Positions 1-7,585 of a stretch of 34,186 bases of DNA are shown piece after piece (positions within the stretch are counted from its first letter, which is position 1; every line of letters begins with the position of its first letter). The position numbers and the translations under genes were made by a program. Source of the DNA: Ruminococcus flavefaciens (GTDB taxonomy: Bacteria; Bacillota; Clostridia; Oscillospirales; Ruminococcaceae); assembly GCA_902777125.1 (NCBI GenBank), contig CACYSQ010000023.1:1-34186 (forward strand), read 5' to 3'. The notes under the pieces are model-generated. The model was not told the DNA's origin and ran no database searches. It saw only the letters and a program-made list of their open reading frames with translations.

Positions 1-90
<90 letters not shown>

Positions 91-99
91 ACAATATAT

Positions 100-127
100 C
101 CCCTTCATTTATTGAAGGGGATTTTTT
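100..127 (+). terminator. Intrinsic terminator of the rRNA operon
   Basis: An 8-bp stem (CCCCTTCA / TGAAGGGG, 100-107 with 113-120) with a five-base loop is followed by a T run. It sits ten bases after the 5S end, as expected for the end of a ribosomal RNA operon. Confidence 0.9.
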
Positions 128-156
128 GCTATATACGAGAAACGGAGGCTGTTTGT

Positions 157-1749
157 ATGAAAAGGTACATAAAAAACAGGACTTCTCTTGCAATAACCAT
201 AATTTTTGCGCTGTACAGCGCGATCCTTGCCTTCTGCAATATCCTCGGCGGAGATGATATCATATGGACGCTTGAAGAATCGAAGAACGACGTTTTCGGG
301 AAGACCTCTGTGAACGGCAGATACCTGACGAATTTTATAACATTTTACGCTGTCCGCAGCTTTTTGCTCAGAACTGCGGTTGCATTCGTGTTTGTTTTTC
401 TGCTTCACCAGCTTCTTCTGCGGGTCATAGATACAGAAAAGGGCGTTCCCGGCTGGGCGGCAGCGATATCAGCGCTTGCGATACTGACCGTTCCGCCGAG
501 TATGTTCACTCAGACCATCAACTGGATATCGGGCGTAACAAATTACGTCATATCCGCGGTATTTCTTCTGTCGTACCTTCTATACTGCAAGCCGTTGTTT
601 CACGGAAAATCACCTGACCGCAAAGGCTTCGTGAACGTCATACCGCTGTTCATAGGCTTCCTCGGGGCACTTTGCGTTGAGAATGTCACGATATACAGCC
701 TTTTGCTGGGAATTTTCGTAATTATTTATTCGAGGAAGGTCTATAAAAAGATCGGTCTCGGGAATATCCTTTACCTTGTGGGAGCAGCCGCCGGTTCAGC
801 CGTAATGTTCTCCAATCACACCTATTCTTCGCTGTTCGGGGGAAGTTCGGACGATATCGGCTTCCGTAAGGTCGAGTTCACTTTCAGCGATATTTCACAT
901 CAGATCTATGAGGACGTCCTTGCCTTTTATTGCGTACCGTTCTGGATAATACACGTTGTCATCAGCGTGAGCTTCCTCATAATGTACTCAGACAAGTTCG
1001 GCGACGAGCGCGGAGAGCCTCCGAAATATACGATACCCTCGCTTGTTGTATGTATTCTCTACACCGGCTATTCGTTTTTCACCAATGTGATCGGCGGATT
1101 TGCTGTGTGGAATATTTCACTCACTATCAGGGCTATCGAGACCGCATTCACATTTATCTATATCCTTGCGCTTCTCTATCTTGGCCGGGTGCTGTGCAGC
1201 AGACAGCAGTTCACACGTTTCTGCCTCTGCATAGTCAGCACGGCTATTCTTTCCGCACCTTTTGCGGTCGCAAATCCTGTTACCGAGCGCTGCTTCTTCA
1301 CAGATTTTGTGTTCTGGGCACTTGCGGCAGGTGAGCTTTCGTGCGGAGCTGCGGAGAAACACCGCTTTGACAGCCGTTACGCAGTTCGGCTTGCGTCAAC
1401 CGCAATAGTCGGATATATAGCCTTTTCCACCGCCTATATGTGTGCTTGGAACAAGTATACAGATGTTATGCGTTTCAGGTATCTGAAGGAACAGGTCGAG
1501 GAGGGCAAGAGCACCATTGAGTTTATCAGGCTGCCTTACCCATACTATGCACCGCGTGACGAGCTGGTCGCTTATAAGACTGCACTCGACGAAAAGATGA
1601 GATCGTCTGCTTATAAGACCGATGAGACCATAGCTGATATCAGCCTCAGAATTGGGGACGAGCTTCTTGCCTCACATGATATCGACGTCGATATCGACAG
1701 TAAAAGCATCGTCCTGATCTCCCTTTACGATTACAGCCTGAAAGAATAA
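157..1749 (+). CDS. Polytopic membrane protein, DUF6056-like
   Basis: This is a 530-residue integral membrane protein with about ten to twelve hydrophobic segments and a short hydrophilic C-terminal tail. Near the N-terminus, after the first membrane segment, it has an acidic GGDDIIW motif in a predicted external loop. That layout, membrane segment then paired acidic residues, recalls DUF6056 and other GT-C-fold-like membrane glycosyltransferases, but no function can be proven from sequence. The start is the ATG at 157, preceded by GGAGG at 144-148. Upstream in-frame codons lie inside the 5S RNA and its terminator and are rejected. It stands alone, between the rRNA terminator and a bidirectional terminator shared with the convergent nif operon. 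The family name is from memory of the motif. Confidence 0.75.
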   Translation: MKRYIKNRTSLAITIIFALYSAILAFCNILGGDDIIWTLEESKNDVFGKTSVNGRYLTNFITFYAVRSFLLRTAVAFVFVFLLHQLLLRVIDTEKGVPGWAAAISALAILTVPPSMFTQTINWISGVTNYVISAVFLLSYLLYCKPLFHGKSPDRKGFVNVIPLFIGFLGALCVENVTIYSLLLGIFVIIYSRKVYKKIGLGNILYLVGAAAGSAVMFSNHTYSSLFGGSSDDIGFRKVEFTFSDISHQIYEDVLAFYCVPFWIIHVVISVSFLIMYSDKFGDERGEPPKYTIPSLVVCILYTGYSFFTNVIGGFAVWNISLTIRAIETAFTFIYILALLYLGRVLCSRQQFTRFCLCIVSTAILSAPFAVANPVTERCFFTDFVFWALAAGELSCGAAEKHRFDSRYAVRLASTAIVGYIAFSTAYMCAWNKYTDVMRFRYLKEQVEEGKSTIEFIRLPYPYYAPRDELVAYKTALDEKMRSSAYKTDETIADISLRIGDELLASHDIDVDIDSKSIVLISLYDYSLKE

Positions 1750-1855
1750 TACAGGAACGGTTTATCTGTGGTATAATAGGGAAGTTTTCAGGATATACCG
1801 GAGGAAACCTTTCCAAAGACTTTATTATGGTTTTTGTGACGGTACAAGGGTTCGA

Positions 1856-1890
1856 TAAAAAAGCGCTGCTTTTTAAGCAGCGCTAATTTT
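1856..1890. terminator. Bidirectional terminator between the membrane protein and the nif operon
   Basis: A perfect 10-bp stem (AGCGCTGCTT / AAGCAGCGCT) with a three-base loop has a run of six A on the left, which becomes a U tract for the minus-strand operon, and AATTTT on the right. Outer arms TGACGGTACAA (about 1837-1847) and TTGTACCGTTA (about 1889-1899) extend the pairing. Confidence 0.85.
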
Positions 1891-2015
1891 GTACCGTTAT
1901 GAAAAAACTAAAACAAGGCTCTGAATAGAGCTGGAAAGCACCTTCATCAAAAGGGCTTCCTTCAATAATTCCCGTAATACTGCCCTGTGAGTACCACGGA
2001 TAAACCGCACCTTAA

Positions 2016-2432
2016 TTATTCTTCCGGTTCTTTGATCTCGCCGACGATGGGGAGGGGGTCTATTCCCTGACGGGTATAGTAATCCGAAAGAGCCGACTTT
2101 ATAGCCTGTTCAGCGAGGACAGAGCAGTGTATCTTAACCTGCGGGAGACCGTCGAGAGCCTCAACGACTGCCTGATTGGTGAGCTTGAGGGCGTCCTCGA
2201 CGGGCTTGCCCTTGATAAGCTCGGTCGCCATAGAGGAGGTCGCAACGGCAGCGCCGCAGCCGTAGGTCTTGAACTTGACGTCGCTGATGATGCCCTTGTC
2301 TATCTTGAGGTACATCTTCATGATGTCGCCGCACTTTGCATTTCCGACCTCGCCGATACCGTCAGCGTCCTCTATTTCGCCGACGTTGCGGGGATTTGAG
2401 AAGTGGTCGAGTACCTTTTCACTGTATAACAT
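2016..2432 (-). CDS. nifU: Fe-S cluster scaffold protein NifU/IscU-like
   Basis: This 138-residue protein is a one-domain IscU/NifU-N scaffold on which iron-sulfur clusters are assembled using sulfur from NifS. The three ligand cysteines are in place: C34 (AKCGD), C59 (YGCGAA) and C103 (HCSVLAE). The N-terminus MLYSEKVLDHFSNPRNVG is typical of the family. It is full length and lacks the extra NifU C-terminal domain. It is the last gene of the minus-strand operon rnhA-nifS-orf-nifU, 28 nt after the small upstream gene, with AGGAG-type ribosome binding sequence (AAAGGAGAAATATT) before the ATG. About 125 nt of 3' untranslated sequence separates it from the shared terminator at 1856-1890. Confidence 0.96.
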   Translation of the reverse strand: MLYSEKVLDHFSNPRNVGEIEDADGIGEVGNAKCGDIMKMYLKIDKGIISDVKFKTYGCGAAVATSSMATELIKGKPVEDALKLTNQAVVEALDGLPQVKIHCSVLAEQAIKSALSDYYTRQGIDPLPIVGEIKEPEE

Positions 2433-2460
2433 AATATTTCTCCTTTATCAATGTGAGAGG

Positions 2461-2880
2461 TCAGCCCTGAACCTTTTCAGCGGCTTCCTCGGGGATTATT
2501 TTCTTGACTATGTCGTTCCGCTTGATGAGCTTAGTGTTGAGGAAATCTATCCACAGCTCGGCATTCTGACCCTCGGTTGCGGTATCGCAGGGTCTCAGCG
2601 AAACTGATATCGCTGTAATAGCTGAACGAACCTCCTGACCGCTGCGGAGGACTATTCTCACCTCATCGCCTGTACGGAATGTACCCTCGGTGACGGAGCC
2701 TTCCAGCAGGGTCTTACCGTTTGCAGTCAGTGAAGCGCCGGTTATGATGAATTCGGCATGGCAGCCCTCGGTAACTCCGGATTCAGCGCGGTAGACGTTT
2801 TCCTCATACTCGCGGAGTTCCTTTTCGTCATCGGTCATGGAGTCCTCTTTTTTGCCGAAAAGCTTGTCCAGAAGTCCCAT
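2461..2880 (-). CDS. Small protein with an EF-Tu domain-2-like beta-barrel
   Basis: This 139-residue protein begins [12 protein letters not shown], a charged leader with a small amphipathic helix. The rest (about residues 40-115) resembles the second, beta-barrel domain of translational GTPases: a G(S/T)VTEGTFRTGDEVRIV stretch like the glycine-rich loops of EF-Tu domain 2. There is no GTPase domain. I do not know a named function. Its ATG at 2880 overlaps the nifS stop by one base (TAATG), indicating translational coupling, and nifU follows 28 nt later, so a role linked to Fe-S assembly is inferred from position only. An upstream in-frame ATG at 2916 lies within nifS and was rejected. Confidence 0.75.
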   Translation of the reverse strand: MGLLDKLFGKKEDSMTDDEKELREYEENVYRAESGVTEGCHAEFIITGASLTANGKTLLEGSVTEGTFRTGDEVRIVLRSGQEVRSAITAISVSLRPCDTATEGQNAELWIDFLNTKLIKRNDIVKKIIPEEAAEKVQG

Positions 2881-4070
2881 TACTGATAATCCTCGCCCTT
2901 CATGATCTTTTCCCATACGGGGGACATTGAGCGGAGGCGTTCAACGATGCCGGGGAGCACTTCGAGGATATAGTCAACGTCCTCGTCGGTAACGTCGTCC
3001 TCAATGGAGAGCCTGAGAGAGCCGTGAGCTATCTCGTGCTTCAGACCGATAGAGAGCAGAACGTGGGAGGGGTCGAGCGAGCCGGAGGTGCAGGCAGAGC
3101 CGGACGAAGCACAGATGCCGTTCATATCGAGCATGAGGAGGAGCGATTCGCCCTCGATGCCCTCGATAGAGATATTGAGGTTTCCGGGAAGACGCTTGTC
3201 CCTGTCGCCGTTGAGACGGGTGCGCGGAATTTTGAGAATGCCGTCGATGAGGCGGTTCCTGCGGGGAACGATAGCGGCATTTTTCTCAGCGATATTGCGT
3301 GTAGCAGCCTCGATAGCGACGCCGAGACCGACTATTGCCGGAACGTTCTCAGTGCCGGCACGTTTGCCGCGTTCCTGACCGCCGCCGTGAATGAGGTTGG
3401 GGAGGTTTATGCCGCGGCGGATATAGAGTGCGCCGATGCCCTTCTGAGCGTGTATCTTGTGACCGGAAAGGGAAAGCATATCAATTCCCATAGCGTTTAC
3501 GTCGATATCGACGTGACCGACAGCCTGAACAGCGTCGGTGTGGAAGAGGACCTTGTTTTCGCGGCAGATAGCAGCTATCTCAGCGATAGGCTGGATAGTG
3601 CCTATCTCGTTGTTGGCGAACATAATGGTAACGAGGGCAGTGTCCTCGCGGATAGCCTTGCGGATATCCTCCGGGTCGATGAGACCCTTGTCGTTTACGG
3701 GAACGTAGGTCACCTCATAGCCGTGCTTTTCGAGGTATTCGCAGGTGTGGAGAACGGCATGGTGCTCGAAAACGGAAGTGATGATGTGCTTCTTTCCTCT
3801 TTTCGCCATAGCCTCGGCAGTACCCTTTATCGCCCAGTTATCGGACTCAGAGCCGCAGCTTGTGAAGAATATCTCCGAGGGCTTTGCGCCGAGGGCGGCA
3901 GCGACCTTTTCGCGGGCGGCTTCAACGTCACGCTGAGCGTCTCTGCCGAGCTTGTAGATGCTCGAAGCATTGCCGTAGGCGGTGCGGAAGTAGGGAAGCA
4001 TAGCGCTGAGGACTTCCTCCGAGACCTGAGTTGTAGCGGCATTATCCGCGTATATGAAACGTTTTTCCAA
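2880..4070 (-). CDS. nifS: Cysteine desulfurase NifS/IscS-like, TTG start
   Basis: This 396-residue PLP enzyme takes sulfur from L-cysteine and passes it to the scaffold NifU. Lys205 in [12 protein letters not shown] is the Schiff-base lysine and Cys327 in [10 protein letters not shown] the catalytic cysteine. The N-terminus after the start reads [13 protein letters not shown], the usual beginning of group I desulfurases. The start chosen is TTG at 4070, because AAGGAGG (4079-4085) lies eight bases upstream. Longer in-frame ATG starts fall within rnhA and add residues foreign to the family. The ribosome binding site overlaps the rnhA stop; the downstream small gene overlaps the nifS stop by one base. 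It is a complete and ordinary-looking enzyme. Confidence 0.96.
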   Translation of the reverse strand: MEKRFIYADNAATTQVSEEVLSAMLPYFRTAYGNASSIYKLGRDAQRDVEAAREKVAAALGAKPSEIFFTSCGSESDNWAIKGTAEAMAKRGKKHIITSVFEHHAVLHTCEYLEKHGYEVTYVPVNDKGLIDPEDIRKAIREDTALVTIMFANNEIGTIQPIAEIAAICRENKVLFHTDAVQAVGHVDIDVNAMGIDMLSLSGHKIHAQKGIGALYIRRGINLPNLIHGGGQERGKRAGTENVPAIVGLGVAIEAATRNIAEKNAAIVPRRNRLIDGILKIPRTRLNGDRDKRLPGNLNISIEGIEGESLLLMLDMNGICASSGSACTSGSLDPSHVLLSIGLKHEIAHGSLRLSIEDDVTDEDVDYILEVLPGIVERLRSMSPVWEKIMKGEDYQ

Positions 4071-4083
4071 TATTACAGCCTCC

Positions 4084-4572
4084 TTAGGACTTTGCATAGA
4101 TATCGCGCTGTTCAACGGCAAGCTGATCGCAGCGCTCATTTTCGGGGTGACCGGCATGGCCCTTCACCCAGTTGAAGGTGACCTCATGCTTTTCGAGCAG
4201 CGGGAGGAGCTTCTCCCAGAGGTCAACATTGAGGGCAGGCTTTTTGTCTGATTTTATCCAGCCCTTTTTTTTCCAGCCGTAGACCCAGCCCTTTGTTACG
4301 CTGTCCACGACGTATTTGCTGTCGGTGGTAAGTATCACCTTGCAGGGCTCTTTGAGTGCGGAAAGACCGGTGATAACGCCCATGAGCTCCATGCGGTTGT
4401 TGGTGGTAGCCTTTTCACCGCCGGAGAGCTCCTTCTGAACGCTTCCGAAGCGGAGTATGACGCCGTAGCCGCCGGGACCGGGATTTCCGCTGCAAGCACC
4501 GTCAGAAAAAATCTCAACTGTTTTGATGCGATCCACTCCTATTACATTGGTATATATTACATTATACCTCAT
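4084..4572 (-). CDS. rnhA: Ribonuclease HI
   Basis: The enzyme cleaves the RNA strand of RNA-DNA hybrids. Catalytic residues are visible as Asp24 ([15 protein letters not shown]), Glu62 (NNRMELMG), Asp84 (TTDSKYV) and Asp149, with the flexible-loop His139 (VKGHAGH). It heads the operon to nifS and nifU. The coordinates use the only in-frame ATG (4572), but a TATAAT box lies within codons 3-4, so that ATG may precede the transcription start. AGGAG at 4536-4540 sits eight bases before an ATC codon (4527) that would begin [10 protein letters not shown], which matches where the family normally starts; a GTG at 4536 is another option. Product certain; start uncertain. Confidence 0.92.
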   Translation of the reverse strand: MRYNVIYTNVIGVDRIKTVEIFSDGACSGNPGPGGYGVILRFGSVQKELSGGEKATTNNRMELMGVITGLSALKEPCKVILTTDSKYVVDSVTKGWVYGWKKKGWIKSDKKPALNVDLWEKLLPLLEKHEVTFNWVKGHAGHPENERCDQLAVEQRDIYAKS

Positions 4573-4590
4573 AAAACGGTAGAATAAGCG
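4561..4590 (-). promoter_or_regulatory. Putative promoter of the rnhA-nifS-nifU operon
   Basis: Reading the minus strand, TATAAT (4561-4566) lies just inside the longest rnhA frame; the matching -35 region is poor (TTATT-like, about 4584-4590). A transcript from here would start near 4554, downstream of the ATG at 4572. Confidence 0.5.
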
Positions 4591-4704
4591 ATATGTTACC
4601 CGGAATTAACCCCTTCTGTGTTAGTGTGTACTTACAAAGTGGCGTAGGGACGGATATTATCTGCCCGCTGGATAAAACGGCACGGAACGGGAAAGGGCTG
4701 TCAA

Positions 4705-4733
4705 TTGACAATTCCCCGGTATTGCGCTATAAT
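4705..4733 (+). promoter_or_regulatory. Consensus sigma-A promoter of the ECF sigma operon
   Basis: TTGACA (4705-4710), a 17-bp spacer and TATAAT (4728-4733) match the vegetative consensus exactly. The transcript would have a leader of roughly 95 nt before the ATG at 4834. The leader contains an A/T-rich run and a small AACGC/GCGTT hairpin at about 4783-4801. No separate ECF-type promoter was recognised. Confidence 0.85.
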
Positions 4734-4833
4734 CAGAGTATAATTCCCTTTGTTCAAAAATTTTTTTTCAGAGATGTCACAAAACGCCTTTCCGGAGCGT
4801 TATATTGTTTGAGATCTCAAGGGCGGTGATGAA

Positions 4834-5337
4834 ATGGAACTTAGCGATCATAACAAGCTGATGAAGCTTTACGAGCTTTATGAGCAGCCGATGTACCGTA
4901 TAGCGTTCGCGGTGCTGCACGACAGCGCACTCGCGGAGGACGCAGTGCATGACGCATTCGTGCGTATCATAGGCAAGCTTAAAAAGCTCGGCGAGCCGGA
5001 TAGTCCTAAGACGAAGGCTTACATAGTCAAGACCGTTAAGAGCACTTCTATTACCATTTACCGCAAAAACAGACGCAGATGCGAATACGAACAGCCTATC
5101 GACGAGAGAACGCTTTCCATAGCTGCCCCGGACACCGCCATAAAAACCTCCGGGGAGCTTCTGAGCGGTATCAGTGATACCGACCGGAGGATAATCGACC
5201 TCAGATGTATAAAGGGATTGTCGTGGAAGGAAGTCGCCTCGGAGATGTCGCTGAATGAAGCGGCGGCACGAAAAAGATTTGAACGTGCAAAGGCAAGCCT
5301 GAACAAAACGAAAGGAGATCACTATGATGAGACCTGA
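4834..5337 (+). CDS. ECF-type RNA polymerase sigma factor
   Basis: This 167-residue sigma-70 family protein has only regions 2 and 4. Region 2 spans about residues 10-75 (YELYEQPMYRIAFAVL, then AEDAVHDAFVRI). Region 4 spans about 113-158 and contains the helix-turn-helix (LSWKEVASEMSLNEAAARKRF). It would direct RNA polymerase to a small regulon, probably under control of the next gene, whose start overlaps its last 14 bases. That arrangement of ECF sigma followed by an overlapping membrane protein is the usual sigma/anti-sigma pair. The start ATG is preceded by a GGGCGG Shine-Dalgarno-like stretch. The ECF subgroup and its target promoters are unknown. Confidence 0.92.
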   Translation: MELSDHNKLMKLYELYEQPMYRIAFAVLHDSALAEDAVHDAFVRIIGKLKKLGEPDSPKTKAYIVKTVKSTSITIYRKNRRRCEYEQPIDERTLSIAAPDTAIKTSGELLSGISDTDRRIIDLRCIKGLSWKEVASEMSLNEAAARKRFERAKASLNKTKGDHYDET

Positions 5338-6550
5338 CTGGGATAAGATCACAGAAGAAGCCTTCAGCTCGGACGAAGATCATGTTTTCTCCGTAAACTA
5401 CCTCCGCCGCCGCGATGAGCTCATCAGCAGCGTGGATAAGGCGGAAAGCGGCAAGAGAAGGAGGATAAGCGTCAAGCACAGGAGAAGCTTCGGAATGGCA
5501 GCGACCGCTGCGGCTCTCATACTCATACCGGCTGCGACTATAGCCGCACTGAACTTAGCACCAAAGGGAGGTTCCGTCAGCAGCCTCGCGGACCGTCACA
5601 ATGCAAACGTCACTGATGTCACGGTCCCGGGCACGGAGGTACCGACTTCTGCCGATACGGAGATCGTCTATGAGAACAGCTCGGGAAAGCGTCTCAGCAA
5701 GAGCGATATATACTATCTTCTCAGATACAGCCAAAAGAACTACGACCGCGTATCGGGAGAGCTCGTTGACTGCCGCGAGGGATTATTTTCAGCGCGGATA
5801 GTAAAATTTGCCTGCGACCTTGAAAATACGCATTCCTATACACAGTCCTTGTACCTGAATATAGGGTACAGCGGCGGTTTGAGGGTAGTTCAGGAATATG
5901 AAAAGAGCGTGACCTATGCCACGATCGAGGGCGTAGACAACTATTCCGGCAGCGGAAGACTTACCTATCTGGGAAATTCCGGAAAACCGGCAGTAAGGGA
6001 TCTGAACCGTATGGATACCGTTGATTATTCCAATTCACCCGGGGCAGCGTGTGCGCTCTCACCGGCTTCAACGGTGCTCCCGATGCTCGACGCGGCAAAG
6101 TATCTGACGGTATATTCCGATGAGCATTATATCGGCAGGGATTGCTTCGTGATAAAGGGCAATATGAACTATGATACAGCTAAGGAGTTTGGCATTACGG
6201 AGTTCATGTTCTGTATCGACATGGAGACCGGAGTTCTCCTGAAATACCTCGCTTATGACTTTAACGGCGACTGCGTTCAGACCATGCTGATGCGGAACAT
6301 AGCCTTTGACAGCAAGGCGGAGAAGGTCAGGGACCTTACCAGCGAGGAGATAGAAAGCTCGGGCACCGAAACGCTTCCGGAGGTAATGGCGGTCAGGGGC
6401 ATAAACGGCTGTACCGGCTTTATAAAGGTCGATGAGCTCATCGACAGCAGCAATATCAGCGTCGGCGGAGAGAGCGAACGGATCTCGGAAAAGTGCATTG
6501 ATGTGTACGATAACGACCTGCATACTGCTATTGACAAAATAATACTATGA
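5324..6550 (+). CDS. Membrane anti-sigma-like protein with large external domain
   Basis: This 408-residue protein has a cytoplasmic N-terminus of about 54 residues, a basic stretch (KRRRISVKHRR), one membrane helix at about 55-77, and a long extracellular region. The cytoplasmic part begins MMRPDWDKITEEAFSSDEDHVFS and may be the sigma-binding segment, although no zinc-binding ZAS motif (HxxxCxxC) is present. The extracellular part ends in a LolA/MucB-like pattern (GRDCFVIKG, then DMETGVLLKYLAYD), which in related systems senses lipids or envelope state. AAAGGAG lies six bases before the ATG, and the gene overlaps the sigma gene by 14 nt, so the two are translationally coupled. The anti-sigma role is inferred from position and topology. 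Confidence 0.75.
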   Translation: MMRPDWDKITEEAFSSDEDHVFSVNYLRRRDELISSVDKAESGKRRRISVKHRRSFGMAATAAALILIPAATIAALNLAPKGGSVSSLADRHNANVTDVTVPGTEVPTSADTEIVYENSSGKRLSKSDIYYLLRYSQKNYDRVSGELVDCREGLFSARIVKFACDLENTHSYTQSLYLNIGYSGGLRVVQEYEKSVTYATIEGVDNYSGSGRLTYLGNSGKPAVRDLNRMDTVDYSNSPGAACALSPASTVLPMLDAAKYLTVYSDEHYIGRDCFVIKGNMNYDTAKEFGITEFMFCIDMETGVLLKYLAYDFNGDCVQTMLMRNIAFDSKAEKVRDLTSEEIESSGTETLPEVMAVRGINGCTGFIKVDELIDSSNISVGGESERISEKCIDVYDNDLHTAIDKIIL

Positions 6551-6577
6551 TGACAAGGAACAAAGGAGAATTAATAT

Positions 6578-7381
6578 ATGAAAAGAGCGTTCACAGCGGC
6601 AGCACTGCTGCTGTGCATGGCAGTTACCGGCTGTGCGAGGGTCGAAGAAACGGCTCAGCCGGAAGCGGAATGCCAGAAGAAGAATAATGCCGGGGAAGCC
6701 GAGTTCACCAGCGGAATGAAGCAGCTTTCCTCGGAGCCTGCCGTTACATCAGGGCGAAAGGAAGGCTCAAAGCTGCTCGATGTTGAGAATATCCTGCAAA
6801 ATCCGGAGCTCCCGACGGGCTGCGAGTGCGTATCGCTGACAATGGTGCTCAATTATCTTGGCTGTACAGCGGACAAGCTCGATATCGCAAGGTACTACCT
6901 GCCGAAAATGGACTTCTACTATGAGGACGGCGAGCAGTACGGGGCGGATTTCCGCAGGGTCTTTGCCGGCGACCCGGAAAAGCCGGACTCTTACGGCTGC
7001 TATGCGCCGTGTATAGCGGAAGCGGCAAGCGCTTACATTGAGAGCAGAGGCTTCGATGCCGAGGTCACGGATATAACCGGTACAGGCTTCGATAAGCTCC
7101 TCACGGACTACATCGACGAGGAAACGCCTGTGCTGATATGGGTGACGAGAAATGACCTCCACGAAACAGAGCCTACGGCAGTGTGGAAAACTCCCGAAGG
7201 CGAGGAGGTGCAGTGGAAGGCGTATGAGCACTGCGTGGTGCTGACGGGCTACGACGAGGACAACAGCCTCATTTATGTGTCCGATCCGCTTTACGGCAGC
7301 ACCTTCTATGACCGCGGCAGAATAACGGAAAGATATAACGATATGGGAAAGCAGGCTGTCTGCATAGTACCGGAGAAATAG
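6578..7381 (+). CDS. Lipoprotein with C39-like papain-fold peptidase domain
   Basis: The 267-residue product begins with a signal peptide and lipobox ending at Cys19 (MAVTGCA), so it should be anchored on the outer face of the membrane. Residues 70-265 resemble the peptidase_C39-like (PF13529-type) fold: the N-terminal catalytic Cys82 in LPTGCECVSLTMVLNYLG, His218 in YEHCVVLTGYD and Asp236 in VSDPLYG are all present. Such domains occur in extracellular cysteine peptidases and related hydrolases; the substrate is unknown. It lies 27 nt after the anti-sigma gene and before a strong terminator, so it is the last gene of the sigma operon. It could be an effector, or a protease acting in the signal path; both are inference. 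Confidence 0.8.
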   Translation: MKRAFTAAALLLCMAVTGCARVEETAQPEAECQKKNNAGEAEFTSGMKQLSSEPAVTSGRKEGSKLLDVENILQNPELPTGCECVSLTMVLNYLGCTADKLDIARYYLPKMDFYYEDGEQYGADFRRVFAGDPEKPDSYGCYAPCIAEAASAYIESRGFDAEVTDITGTGFDKLLTDYIDEETPVLIWVTRNDLHETEPTAVWKTPEGEEVQWKAYEHCVVLTGYDEDNSLIYVSDPLYGSTFYDRGRITERYNDMGKQAVCIVPEK

Positions 7382-7382
7382 C

Positions 7383-7409
7383 AAAGGCGGACGTAATGTC
7401 CGCCTTTTT
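7383..7409 (+). terminator. Terminator of the sigma/anti-sigma/C39 operon
   Basis: A perfect 10-bp stem (AAAGGCGGAC / GTCCGCCTTT) with a five-base loop ends in TTTTT, two bases after the stop codon. Confidence 0.9.
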
Positions 7410-7443
7410 GGTTGTTAGTTCAGAGTGCACAGTGCTTAGCGTG

Positions 7444-7463
7444 GACGCACGGAATGCGTCCCC
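7444..7463. repeat. Degenerate copy of the dispersed GCAC-GGAAT-GTGC palindrome
   Basis: GACGCACGGAATGCGTC followed by CCCTGC resembles the intergenic palindromes near 19220, 19290, 27595 and 30030. The preceding GTTAGTTCAGAGTGCACAG also resembles the sequences flanking those copies. Confidence 0.6.
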
Positions 7464-7495
7464 TGCTTCTTTCTGATTTTAAGCCATATTTCCGG

Positions 7496-7524
7496 TTGAC
7501 TTTGGCGGTCAACAGTGATATAAT
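7496..7524 (+). promoter_or_regulatory. Promoter of glmM
   Basis: TTGACT (7496-7501), a 17-bp spacer and TATAAT (7519-7524) stand about 60 bases before the glmM start. Confidence 0.85.
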
Positions 7525-7585
7525 GTTAATGTATAGGCGCTTGCGGCGCTCTATGGACAGGAAATTTCATTATAAGGAGATAACT

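Noticed and set aside
1772-1890. Known riboswitch or 6S/SRP-type RNA
   Set aside because: I could match no conserved core, and the nearest following gene is on the other strand.
3024-4175. Long plus-strand open frame (383 codons) opposite nifS
   Set aside because: It is antisense to an unambiguous cysteine desulfurase, has no ribosome binding site and shows no family features.
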